NCBI GenBank assembly: GCA_017960765.1
Contig: JAGCYQ010000097.1
Location: 1-45,910 of the forward strand
DNA length: 45,910 nt
Origin: Treponema sp.
GTDB taxonomy: Bacteria; Spirochaetota; Spirochaetia; Treponematales; Treponemataceae
Reading direction: 5' to 3'
Positions 10,401 through 16,931 of this stretch are shown here, in pieces. The notes beneath the pieces were generated by a model. The model did no database searches, was not told the DNA's origin, and was given only the letters and a program-made list of their open reading frames with translations. Both the position numbers and the translations under genes were made by a program. Each line of letters starts with the position of its first letter. The first letter of the stretch is position 1.

Positions 10401-11162
10401 GTTCACGCGGTATTTGTGCAGGAAAGTGCCTGAGCCTGGGTTTCCATCTTCGTCCTTTAACTGACTAAGGTCTATCCTTACAAAAACGTCTTTTGTTGCA
10501 GTGTTATCAGTAATCAGTAATTCTTTTTCATCCTTGACGGTAGGAATGTAAAGTGTCTTGTAATCATTTGAAAAATATGGTTCCTCAAAATGCTGTGAAA
10601 GGCTTTGTCCATAGGCATCCGTAATGGTTGGAACAAAATAATCGCCGGGTGTTACGCTCTGGTTGAACACGATTGTAATGGTGCTGTCCTGCTCGCGTCC
10701 GCCCTCGTAAAAATCAGGTCTGCATTCATCTTTTATGGCATTAAGTGCAAGCGTGCAGTACGGTATAATCAGAATGTCGTCGGAGGCTTTTAAAAGCTTG
10801 ACCTGTGTCTTGTAAACCCCACGGGAGTCGTTGCCGTCTATTTCCGTAAATTGAACGTAAGAGCTCAGGTTGATGTTTGAGTCGGACTTGCTTACCGCCT
10901 TGAGCCCCCTGTAAACGTACAGCTCTTTTTTTACTGTAAACTGCACCTCTATTGAATATCCCACCTTGCAGGTTTTGTCACCACTGGAAAGGAAAGACCC
11001 CATCGTTGTGTCCTGCGAGACTATCAGCGTACAGTTTTTTGCATTGGCCTCGTCAATCATCTGGTCCAATTCATCCGACACATCGCTGCCGTTCATGAAA
11101 TTTTCACATGAAATCAAGAGTGTCAAAAGGGTGATCAAAAATAAATAAAGCGTTTTTCTCAT
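7419..11162 (-). CDS. Very large lipoprotein, first gene of envelope operon
   Basis: Predicted lipoprotein of 1247 residues with a signal peptide and a Cys after LLIS. It is rich in Asn, Ser, Thr, Asp and Tyr. The body reads as a chain of beta-sandwich or Ig-like modules. Several segments repeat a pattern of a polar stretch followed by YDVEVYWG-, VDRFVFIKADCTDQ- or GFYTLVIAPKD-like strands, as in Ig-fold surface proteins that contain phrases such as DFSGNKSDSKFTFYVL. No catalytic motif was recognised. Its size and composition suggest a surface or periplasm-spanning adhesin or scaffold; that is inference. GGAGG lies just upstream of the ATG. The promoter carries the TCAGCACAA direct repeats. 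The two barrel/transglutaminase-like genes follow 29 and 11 bp apart, so the three are probably co-transcribed. Confidence 0.72.
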   Translation of the reverse strand: MRKTLYLFLITLLTLLISCENFMNGSDVSDELDQMIDEANAKNCTLIVSQDTTMGSFLSSGDKTCKVGYSIEVQFTVKKELYVYRGLKAVSKSDSNINLSSYVQFTEIDGNDSRGVYKTQVKLLKASDDILIIPYCTLALNAIKDECRPDFYEGGREQDSTITIVFNQSVTPGDYFVPTITDAYGQSLSQHFEEPYFSNDYKTLYIPTVKDEKELLITDNTATKDVFVRIDLSQLKDEDGNPGSGTFLHKYRVNRTRDSIKPVITEAKLFSTSDTESKYYKALPSKDYTGWTEQDYTTYHVGGKLYVEFKGSDVGTGISGLYVEETVCKYSDGTVGNETVTNVGKASWDKTKEVWCIDYEMRTAFDGILKLDFHAQDFSGNKSDSKFTFYVLKDSTVETNNIYFDTEYNTLMPDGFSENPLSNSESQEEAEQNLVEFFKNMTVDQYGNQTVTFNLSDNSKDVYYVNDFTNNDDNYSTNYDVEVYWGYSEDSIVTKAARNVDGKFTFVRNVDRFVFIKADCTDQVGNSRSIIKRMLPRLELDKETSEDDGRTTTNLIIKDLDSLMALSGDSQEFMSPLNICYLIQYDAEYTVNGNEKTISKAEIYAGPSDPILNSVEGDLSSLFISTCMQIINLPEDIMGVNQNGSVKIYAMPVFGDFPVPCSTSTVNYTITKIAKNEATVGTGRIGQFNRNQDSFNIYGSGPELSNVNASSGNSTTQETAVIEDFGPINPNASIKLVSILNSGFCKIVITDYQTQAEQYKNHNIVYTFTPLLFDASSDGFNYPKSSSAYAIPEIYVRTVPNTLCGIHIEAYDKTNNKKYVPIPLPALGKNYSTIQAVYNDCASGVVLDLDQDVEPPYINTSLQTSIPGEDLMFSSYGAYRIAGITDGNFALENGKAEIDYYLIPNSNKSSPSAVHYTSNEIENYSAFKKSLYYKPNVNSVGGDPYIDFPYGNIKEGFYTLVIAPKDKMENKSLLCVPVLNTVKGEFIEDIKNHWIRTTNTNDDHTYKSYGWMLFFDTQGHDEIYKIERPDSYGYSINAYLQQISYNEWENTYSWNQTEEIFREQCTTERTDESGERYYDVSLDVSPYGLPWVRLKAYYGFNDSENQTVVGKGFYYTEYLYTGANDNTCFSKNCIEGLNGLQVMSDRPVFAHTMYCPDKLTKSSKDANAARIWETKGVETGIAVMNKSINEPAINYFNWDDPDPANNHAVGSETYSGEYLERVPSGCWYTTIFHFADGTVVMTDIKQK

Positions 11163-11192
11163 TTACGGCCTCCATAGATGGTTTATTGTATA

Positions 11193-11221
11193 ATTTTATT
11201 ACATAAACATTACACAATCAG
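11193..11221 (-). promoter_or_regulatory. Promoter of the envelope operon, -35 replaced by operator half-site
   Basis: On the minus strand, TAAAAT (11193-11198) is the likely -10. Exactly 17 bp upstream the -35 position reads CTGATT (11216-11221), which is part of the TCAGCACAA repeat and not a sigma-70 -35. The promoter at 13382-13410 has the same two hexamers at the same spacing. This arrangement fits an activator-dependent promoter of the PhoB kind. TACAAT at 11185-11190 is an alternative -10. Confidence 0.6.
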
Positions 11222-11260
11222 CACAAAAGAATTACAAAATCAGCAACAAATCAGCACAAT
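11216..11260. promoter_or_regulatory. Direct-repeat operator upstream of the envelope operon
   Basis: TCAGCA begins at 11218, 11240 and 11251, giving spacings of 22 and 11 bp, that is whole DNA helical turns. The 19-mer CAGCAACAAATCAGCACAA at 11241-11259 occurs twice more, at 13463-13481 and 13493-13511. Direct repeats of about 7 bp at an 11-bp period are the usual target layout of OmpR/PhoB and SARP winged-helix regulators, and two such regulators flank this locus. Confidence 0.72.
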
Positions 11261-11274
11261 TTATGCCGAAACCC

Positions 11275-11310
11275 AAAAATCCCGAAGCCTCATTTCTGAG
11301 ACCCCGGGAT
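11275..11310 (-). terminator. Terminator of the lipoprotein gene at 11407-13347
   Basis: Read on the minus strand, a 14-bp stem (ATCCCGGGGTCTCA with TGAGGCTTCGGGAT, G-U pairs allowed) closes a GAAA tetraloop and is followed by five T, a G-rich gap and more T. All stem positions pair on the minus-strand RNA. It separates the upstream lipoprotein transcript from the envelope operon promoter. Confidence 0.88.
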
Positions 11311-11368
11311 AAAACTCTAATACAAACGTCAAGGAGGAAATCTCTTCGTTTGAAAGAAAACTTTTTGT

Positions 11369-11393
11369 TCTATCTCTCTATCTCTATCTCTCC
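11369..11393. repeat. Short TATCTC simple-sequence tract
   Basis: A pyrimidine tract built from TATCTC units with one CT insertion lies between the stop of the lipoprotein gene and its terminator, so in the 3' untranslated part of that mRNA. It is too short and irregular to call a phase-variation tract. Confidence 0.5.
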
Positions 11394-11406
11394 ATTTTTT
11401 CAATAA

Positions 11407-13347
11407 TTAGTTTACCTGATAGTAAAGGCCCCAGAATTCCGCACCAGACTGAAGATCTTCTGTAGTAACACGGAATTCAAGGTTACCGTCCAGATAGAAT
11501 TGTGTTCCATTCCTTGACATGGTTATTGCATCCTGCAAACTCATGGAAGAATAGTCACCCAGTACATAATGTGCATAACCACCTTCATTTGACTGGCGAA
11601 CCTGTGTTACACCTACATGCTGTATTGACGGTGGAACGATACACCAGATGAAGGCATATTTTGCAAGGGATTGAATCTGTGCGGCGGTCAGCTCCTGTCC
11701 TTCAGTACAATTTGAATTCAGATAAAACTTTCTGCTTCTTTCCCCTCCCATTTCATGAAGGATATTAGCACGTTCAACAGATAAAGGAGAGTCCCAGTCG
11801 CAATTGTTGTATGCATTCTTTGTATATACATTCAGGTAATCATCATCCTCCGGTTCAAAATTATTTCCAAACCAATTCTCCTGTTCCGGATCAACTGCAA
11901 TCTGTGAATAAGAAAGGCCTGAAACGTCCGGATAAGAGTGTGCTGAAGCCATCTGTTCAGAATAATACTCTGGTGCTCCAAATGAGTATTTTACGGCATT
12001 GTATGAACGAAGCTGTACATGGTCACGTCCGAACCTAGCCTCTACCTGATCTCTCTGGGTTCCCTCAAAAGGTGGGTTAGAGTTTTCATTGACTGCGAAA
12101 TATGGAATGTATCCTTCAAGATTGATGTCAGAGATTTTTGTACATGCCTCGTCCTTTGGTCCGCTATCGTCGGCAGGACAGACTATGATGTCTTCCTTTT
12201 TGATTTTTGTCATGTCAACGTAGAATGTTACGGCAGAGTCAGAAACGTCTGCAACAAAGGCTTCCTTGTTGTAGTTCCTGTAATGCGTAAGGTTTACGAC
12301 ATCCTGATTCAGATATGTACCGTACATTCCTCTTGCCCTTGCGGCTGCGTAATCAATGTAAGACCTCTCTCCACCGTAAATTGACATGAGCGATGAGTTT
12401 GCTGTCTTGTGCTCAACATCAACCTTAAAGAGTCCGGCTGGAATTGCCGCATAAATCGGGGCAGACGGATCACTTACTTTCTTTAGGACAATGAAAACGC
12501 GTCCGTTAAGATAGCTAAACATATCTGTGGAAATCGTGTAGCTATACACACCATTAGCTGCATTCTTCTCCGCTATACCTACATCTTTTTCAATAATCTC
12601 TGCCTTTTCAAGGAACATATCCTTACCAGCAAAATTCAGCTGATCTGAGAATTCCTTGTCATATTTGAAATCTATTGCACCAGTGAAATCGTCTGCAAGA
12701 CTAACATCGTCAAAAGTACCGCCAATAAGATTAATCTTTTCCACTCCATCTTCAATACTCAGTTTTCCTACTTCAGATTTTTCATCTGTATTTATTCCGT
12801 TCTTGTCAAATTCAACGAACGTAAAATCCTCTACTCCATCCTTGAGCTTTATTTCCTCGATGTCTGATTTCTTTTCTCCGTTCTCAAGATAGATTGCGAC
12901 ATCTTTTTCCGTTTCAAAAAGTTCTATTGTACAGCCCTCAAGTTTTACAGGAAGGGCGTCGTCACCTAGATATTTAAAGCTTTTATCCTCTTCCTCATCA
13001 TCATCTCCTGCACGGGCCATTCTTGCCGGAATATCCAGAACACTTATTGTGGCATTATTGAAATTCCTGAGCACAACATTCTGTCTTACATTGGAACTGA
13101 TTGTAATGGTAACATTCCTTGCACCATTTCCGTTTACTGTCAGAGGTTTTGTAATTGTTATTGAACCGCCGTCACTTGTGCCGTCAAAATTAACTACGCT
13201 TCCTGCAATGGCATTGTCAATTGCCCCCTGAGAAACAGGTCCTGCATTCGGTGCATCAGGGTTTGCATTATTTTTACATCCAATAAATCCCATACCGACA
13301 AGCAGCAGGGAAGACAAAACAATAAAAACACTTAAAGTTTTTTTCAT
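11407..13347 (-). CDS. Lipoprotein with N-terminal beta-helix-like segment
   Basis: Predicted lipoprotein of 646 residues. The start is placed at 13347 because ATG there is preceded by GGAGG and opens a perfect signal peptide (MKKTLSVFIVL, Cys after GFIG). The frame is open 36 codons further upstream, but that part lies over the promoter and operator. Residues about 35-110 (SVVNFDGTSDGGSITITKPL, then ARNVTITISSNVRQNVVLRN) read like right-handed beta-helix rungs. An acidic segment DDDEEEDKS follows near residue 115, and rungs of the type KLSIEDGVEKINLIGG come later. The C-terminal 350 residues are Asn/Tyr/Ser-rich with no motif recognised. It is monocistronic, with its own terminator and an operator-bearing promoter, and is divergent from regulator B. 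Probably surface-exposed or periplasmic. Confidence 0.7.
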   Translation of the reverse strand: MKKTLSVFIVLSSLLLVGMGFIGCKNNANPDAPNAGPVSQGAIDNAIAGSVVNFDGTSDGGSITITKPLTVNGNGARNVTITISSNVRQNVVLRNFNNATISVLDIPARMARAGDDDEEEDKSFKYLGDDALPVKLEGCTIELFETEKDVAIYLENGEKKSDIEEIKLKDGVEDFTFVEFDKNGINTDEKSEVGKLSIEDGVEKINLIGGTFDDVSLADDFTGAIDFKYDKEFSDQLNFAGKDMFLEKAEIIEKDVGIAEKNAANGVYSYTISTDMFSYLNGRVFIVLKKVSDPSAPIYAAIPAGLFKVDVEHKTANSSLMSIYGGERSYIDYAAARARGMYGTYLNQDVVNLTHYRNYNKEAFVADVSDSAVTFYVDMTKIKKEDIIVCPADDSGPKDEACTKISDINLEGYIPYFAVNENSNPPFEGTQRDQVEARFGRDHVQLRSYNAVKYSFGAPEYYSEQMASAHSYPDVSGLSYSQIAVDPEQENWFGNNFEPEDDDYLNVYTKNAYNNCDWDSPLSVERANILHEMGGERSRKFYLNSNCTEGQELTAAQIQSLAKYAFIWCIVPPSIQHVGVTQVRQSNEGGYAHYVLGDYSSMSLQDAITMSRNGTQFYLDGNLEFRVTTEDLQSGAEFWGLYYQVN

Positions 13348-13381
13348 AAAAATCCTCCATACAAATCGAATTTGTAACTTC

Positions 13382-13410
13382 ATTTTATGATTTTCACAGC
13401 ACACAATCAG
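13382..13410 (-). promoter_or_regulatory. Promoter of the lipoprotein gene at 11407-13347
   Basis: On the minus strand, TAAAAT (13382-13387) sits 17 bp from CTGATT (13405-13410). This is the same pair and spacing as at the envelope operon promoter 2.2 kb away. The first TCAGCA of the operator starts 25 bp from the -10 in both cases. The predicted start near 13375 leaves a leader of about 28 nt with GGAGG. Confidence 0.62.
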
Positions 13411-13516
13411 CACAAAAAGGTATGAAAAATCAGTACGGAATCCGCACATTTTCAAAATTTTTCAGCAACAAATCAGCACAATTTTTAAAAAACAGCAACA
13501 AATCAGCACAAAAACG
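13396..13516. promoter_or_regulatory. Four operator pairs between lipoprotein gene and regulator B
   Basis: Half-sites matching TCAGCA start at 13396 (ACAGCA), 13407, 13430 (TCAGTA), 13441 (TCCGCA), 13462, 13473, 13492 (ACAGCA) and 13503. They form four pairs, each exactly 11 bp apart, with the pairs set 30-34 bp from each other. Two pairs contain the identical 19-mer CAGCAACAAATCAGCACAA. The leftmost pair covers the -35 of the lipoprotein promoter; the rightmost lies upstream of regulator B's -10 (TATGAT, 13541-13546). This suggests control of both divergent genes, including autoregulation. Confidence 0.75.
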
Positions 13517-13571
13517 GCAATGTGGACAGTTTTTTTCAGTTATGATAGAATAATTTGTGGTTTGGAGGAAA

Positions 13572-14594
13572 ATGATTGTCGGGAAGTTAATTGACAGGTA
13601 TAAAAGGAACTATTACATTCCTTACCAGGACTTAAAGGATTCATGCGAAAGCAACAGGCTTTCTGCTATTGTTGTAAGCACTCTTTTGCTTGTCGCGGAC
13701 TTGATAAATTTAATTGTGATACTGATTGCGCATCATTCCCATCTGTCAGAAAACATGCATTCAACCATTTACCTATGCATCTACACTCCGTTTAATTTAT
13801 ATATTTTCATTCATGCAAAAAAGGCAAAAAACGCTTCCAACCTGGTAAAAACCATTCCGACTTATCTGCTTCTTTTTGTCGGCCTTAGTGCCAGCGTCTT
13901 TAATTTTTATTTTATGGAAACTCCCCACAACGGATTTCTCACTTATTACATCACAAGCTTTTTGTTCCTCTTTTTGTTTTCATCTTCGCCATTTGTCTTT
14001 CTTCTTGAACTTTTGATTACGCTTTCCATACTGGTTCCAGGTGTTTACAGGAACTTCGGCCTACTTTCAACTGTTGACGCCTTTGTACTTACAGGAATCA
14101 TTTTCGGGCTTTCACTTTACAAAAGAAGGGCAGAAAAAAAACATTTCATGCTCCTGAAAAAACAAAAGAAAAACCTTGTGGCACAGACTTTTGGTAACTT
14201 TACCCTGCTTTATGACGGCAAGGTTGTAAAGTTTTCAAGATCTAAATCACTTGAATTAACGGCATATCTCATCTATAAAAACGGCTCTTCGGTAAATACA
14301 AAGGAATTGATTGCGGTCCTCTATGATGAACGTGCCAATTCCGCCCGTTATGGTGCAAGCCTCCGCAATCTTATTGTTGACGTAAAGCATACTTTTTCAG
14401 AACTTGAGGTTCAGGACTTTTTCATCAGCGAATACAATAATTTCCGAATTAACCCCGAAGTACTGCAATGCGATTATTATGATTTTCTGGCAGGAGATGA
14501 ACAGGCAAAAAAACACTTTGCCGGAGAATTCATGAACCAGTACAGCTGGGCGGAAGATGCCGCAGGTTTTCTGGACCAAAAGGCAACAAAATGA
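13572..14594 (+). CDS. Membrane-anchored SARP/OmpR-like transcription regulator (copy B)
   Basis: Paralog of the regulator at 2864-3895, 340 residues. The ATG at 13572 is chosen because TTTGGAGG precedes it and the protein then aligns with copy A from the first residues (KLIDRYKRNYYIP against NLFDGYRKHYHIP). An in-frame GTG at 13557 would swallow the ribosome binding site. Six hydrophobic segments fill about residues 27-185. The KKQKKN linker and the SARP-like winged-helix domain (TFGNFTLLYDGK to FMNQYSWAE) follow. Predicted DNA-contacting parts (KFSRSKS, SARYGASLRNLIVD, FFISEYNNFRINPE) are nearly identical to copy A, so both may read the same operator. It is divergent from the lipoprotein gene at 11407-13347, with four operator pairs in the 224-bp gap. 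Confidence 0.8.
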   Translation: MIVGKLIDRYKRNYYIPYQDLKDSCESNRLSAIVVSTLLLVADLINLIVILIAHHSHLSENMHSTIYLCIYTPFNLYIFIHAKKAKNASNLVKTIPTYLLLFVGLSASVFNFYFMETPHNGFLTYYITSFLFLFLFSSSPFVFLLELLITLSILVPGVYRNFGLLSTVDAFVLTGIIFGLSLYKRRAEKKHFMLLKKQKKNLVAQTFGNFTLLYDGKVVKFSRSKSLELTAYLIYKNGSSVNTKELIAVLYDERANSARYGASLRNLIVDVKHTFSELEVQDFFISEYNNFRINPEVLQCDYYDFLAGDEQAKKHFAGEFMNQYSWAEDAAGFLDQKATK

Positions 14595-14598
14595 AGTC

Positions 14599-14634
14599 AA
14601 AAAAAAAGCCCCCCGCAACACACAAACGGGGAGC
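14599..14634 (-). terminator. Terminator of the DUF2259-like gene
   Basis: On the minus strand a GC-rich stem (GCTCCCCG with CGGGGGGC, one mismatch) around a loop of 11 is followed by nine T. It lies 28 bp after the stop of the minus-strand gene. The plus-strand reading has no T-tract, so regulator B has no intrinsic terminator here. Confidence 0.85.
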
Positions 14635-14661
14635 CATAGGAGGAATGTATGTAAAAGTATG

Positions 14662-15375
14662 CTAAAGCCTTACAGTTTCAACCATGTACCTGATTGAGGT
14701 ACCGGTATCATCTATCTGTGTCTTTTCAACTATAAAGACAATGCTTTTTCCACTGTCGTCGGTAAAGATCCTGTCAATCCTGTAGCCTGATATTCCCTTG
14801 CGGAGAAGTTCAGGGGTTCCTACTTTCTTTGTCAGGAGCAGGTTTCCGTCGGAGTCCTTCTTTTCCATATTGATGTAGAACTTTGACTGGACATCCTTGC
14901 CGCTTCCGATTACCGTTGGAACAAGCTGTATGTGATAGTAAATGGATTTTTCATTTGTGGAGGCAGTAAAATCCTTGAACACTATTTCATCCGTGGATTT
15001 CTTGAATTCCGCATCCCGGACATATAGCAGGTTCTTTGATTCAACTGTCTTGCATTCATATTTCTTGAGCATCCATGATGCTTTTGCATTCAACTCGGTA
15101 AAGGCCTGTTTGCCTGACTTGTTGTTTGTGGCAGGGCTTGGTTTTGTGCGGAAAACTCCACCGGCTACATAATCGTTGGCGGCAACATCCACTGTATATA
15201 TCTCGGCCCATGCTTCATAGCGGCGGTCAGTTCTGCCGTATTGAGCAAAAACATAGGTTTTTCCATCTTTTGAGAATCCGATATCATGGAACACAGCCGC
15301 ATCACCAGCAAAAACACGCAATGAAGAGATGAATAAAATTGTACATAAAGCTAGTTTTGCATGAATTCTTTTCAT
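14662..15375 (-). CDS. Secreted protein, DUF2259-like
   Basis: Predicted secreted protein of 237 residues. The start at 15375 is chosen because GGGAGGG precedes this ATG; a TTG four codons upstream would lie over that site. The signal peptide ends near FAGDAAVF. The motif after cleavage, VFHDIGFSKDGKTYVFAQYG, with a following YEAWAEIYTVDVAANDYV, resembles the DUF2259 family of spirochaetal secreted proteins. I recall this family from memory and have not checked it. The rest alternates short beta strands like a small propeller or sandwich. No catalytic motif is visible. It is monocistronic with its own terminator. Confidence 0.65.
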   Translation of the reverse strand: MKRIHAKLALCTILFISSLRVFAGDAAVFHDIGFSKDGKTYVFAQYGRTDRRYEAWAEIYTVDVAANDYVAGGVFRTKPSPATNNKSGKQAFTELNAKASWMLKKYECKTVESKNLLYVRDAEFKKSTDEIVFKDFTASTNEKSIYYHIQLVPTVIGSGKDVQSKFYINMEKKDSDGNLLLTKKVGTPELLRKGISGYRIDRIFTDDSGKSIVFIVEKTQIDDTGTSIRYMVETVRL

Positions 15376-15435
15376 AGTCCCTCCCAAAACAAGATTCTGA
15401 TTCTTATATGTTTATCGGAATAGGAAAATGTGTAC

Positions 15436-15464
15436 TTTACAAAATTTTAGGGTTGAGGTATTCT
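15436..15464 (+). promoter_or_regulatory. Promoter giving a nearly leaderless mRNA for the membrane protein at 15472
   Basis: TTTACA (15436-15441), 17 bp, then TATTCT (15459-15464). The ATG at 15472 lies 7 nt after the -10, at the place where transcription should begin. No usable Shine-Dalgarno sequence is present. Confidence 0.55.
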
Positions 15465-15471
15465 AAAGAGC

Positions 15472-16287
15472 ATGACATTAAAGACAAGAAACATTTTCTT
15501 CATTATATTTTTTTCGTTCTCCATCGTTTTCGGGATTTTTTGCACGGCCTTCTTTATCATTTCCGCCGTTACAGGACACATAGACATCAACCTTGACGTA
15601 CAGAGGGAATTCAAGCTCTTTTCAACCATATTTCCATACAGGTTCTGGGGCACGGTTTCCGCCATCTTTGCCTTTACACTCTATCTACCCGTTACAATGG
15701 GATTCATATATTTCGGCTTTGAAAAAACACGGTCCCAGGAAATAATTTTCTTTTTTATCTTTCTGGTTGCCTGTCTTCTTGAACAGTTAAGGCTATTTTT
15801 TCCACTGCACGGAATGTGGAAGACATCATCGGACTCCCTGATCTATTTTGGACGAATAATCATCATGGGACGTACCATGGCATTTTTAAGCGCGCTTTTC
15901 CTGGCACTTTTCTCTGGTCCCGAGCACCGCATGGACATGGAAAGAAATGTTTTGATTCTTGTCCTTATTTCCGCTGTAATTGGATATTTCTACCCTCTTG
16001 ACACCATGATTACCACCAGCAGCTTCATGATAAGGCTCGGCTATGGCAAAATGTTTGAGATAGGACGTTTCATAATAATCGTATTGGCGATAATCACACT
16101 TTTTGTAAACAATTATTCGGCGGAAGAAAAGGGGCATAAAGAAAGCATTGGATTCCTGCTTCTGTTTATCGGCTATCTGATTTTGATTGAATGTGACTCC
16201 TATGTACCGGCCGGCATTGGAATTGTTGTCCTTATTACAGGAACCATACTCTACTTAAAGCCGCTTCATTCAAGAATGTGGAGCTGA
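15472..16287 (+). CDS. Polytopic membrane protein of unknown function
   Basis: Integral membrane protein of 271 residues with about seven hydrophobic helices (near residues 8-32, 58-83, 90-110, 125-147, 160-180, 198-215 and 225-262). It has short charged loops and a basic C-terminus (KPLHSRMWS). No family was recognised; the GRIIIMGRTMAFLSALFLAL segment with its preceding aromatic helix gives a histidine-kinase-like or 7TM-sensor-like impression, but no cytoplasmic output domain exists. It converges with the kinase-like gene, leaving an 8-bp gap. It appears to be translated from a leaderless or near-leaderless transcript. Confidence 0.6.
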   Translation: MTLKTRNIFFIIFFSFSIVFGIFCTAFFIISAVTGHIDINLDVQREFKLFSTIFPYRFWGTVSAIFAFTLYLPVTMGFIYFGFEKTRSQEIIFFFIFLVACLLEQLRLFFPLHGMWKTSSDSLIYFGRIIIMGRTMAFLSALFLALFSGPEHRMDMERNVLILVLISAVIGYFYPLDTMITTSSFMIRLGYGKMFEIGRFIIIVLAIITLFVNNYSAEEKGHKESIGFLLLFIGYLILIECDSYVPAGIGIVVLITGTILYLKPLHSRMWS

Positions 16288-16295
16288 ACAGTATC

Positions 16296-16931
16296 CTACA
16301 GAAGAAACGCTGTACCGCCTATTGCCAACGGTATGATGAGGTTGTCAAAATCCTTAAGCGGCAATAGCTCAATGAACATTCCGACAAGAGCCAGAACAAG
16401 GGCTGTATGGCTTGATCCGCTTGAATACCACGCAGAAATGAATATGGCAGTAAAACATGTTAGGCTTCCCGCAACGGTCTTTCCATCGGTAAAAGGAATG
16501 ATTATACGGCCGAAGAGCTTTCCCCCGACAGATGCAAGTCCGTCACCAAAAGAAAGGGCATAGATTCCCAGGGCGGCACATTCAGGAGGAAATATTAATG
16601 CTGCAAGGACTATTCCCGCAACCAGAGTAACAGGCCCCAGAACAAAGCGGCCTTCATCCCTTTTTCGTGCGGCGGCGGCAGTTACAGATGAAATCAATGG
16701 AATTGAAACGCCTTTCATGCGCTGTATCTCGGAGAAAATGTAGACTGCCACTACAAGCAGAAGTAAAATGATTATAAGCCAGTAAGCATGACGGAGTAAA
16801 AATGGCAATGAAGCTGAACAGATATGAATGCTCTTACGGAAAAGTTCCTTTACAATAAAAAGTGTTTTCTGCTTTTGTATTATGCCGGATTTTCCGTAGG
16901 ATTCATTATCTGTCAAGTCCCTCTTCTCCAT
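16296..16931 (-). CDS. Polyprenol/diacylglycerol kinase-like membrane protein (SEC59/CdsA-like)
   Basis: Integral membrane enzyme of 211 residues resembling the dolichol kinase/phosphatidate cytidylyltransferase superfamily. These enzymes use CTP to phosphorylate a lipid alcohol or activate a lipid phosphate. Supporting motifs are FRKSIHICSASLPFL near residue 30, SFGDGLASVGGKLFGR (the conserved GDG...G..GR block) and TDGKTVAGSLTCF. About six hydrophobic segments fill the rest. The first ATG lies inside the last codons of the upstream TPR gene (26-bp overlap), so the two are translationally coupled. A TTG start five codons in, behind GAGAAGAGG, is possible. The true lipid substrate cannot be told from sequence. 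Confidence 0.68.
   Translation of the reverse strand: MEKRDLTDNESYGKSGIIQKQKTLFIVKELFRKSIHICSASLPFLLRHAYWLIIILLLLVVAVYIFSEIQRMKGVSIPLISSVTAAAARKRDEGRFVLGPVTLVAGIVLAALIFPPECAALGIYALSFGDGLASVGGKLFGRIIIPFTDGKTVAGSLTCFTAIFISAWYSSGSSHTALVLALVGMFIELLPLKDFDNLIIPLAIGGTAFLL

Noticed and set aside
11369-11393. TATCTC tract as a phase-variation switch
   Set aside because: Only three complete, interrupted units, located after the stop codon where slippage would not shift a frame.
13348-13455. 36 extra N-terminal codons on the lipoprotein gene at 11407
   Set aside because: They cover the promoter and operator; a GGAGG and a perfect signal peptide start at 13347.
13396-13516. Regularly spaced repeats as a CRISPR or minisatellite array
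   Set aside because: Units are only about 9 bp, spacing is tied to 11-bp turns, and copies sit at promoters; no spacer or cas gene is present.
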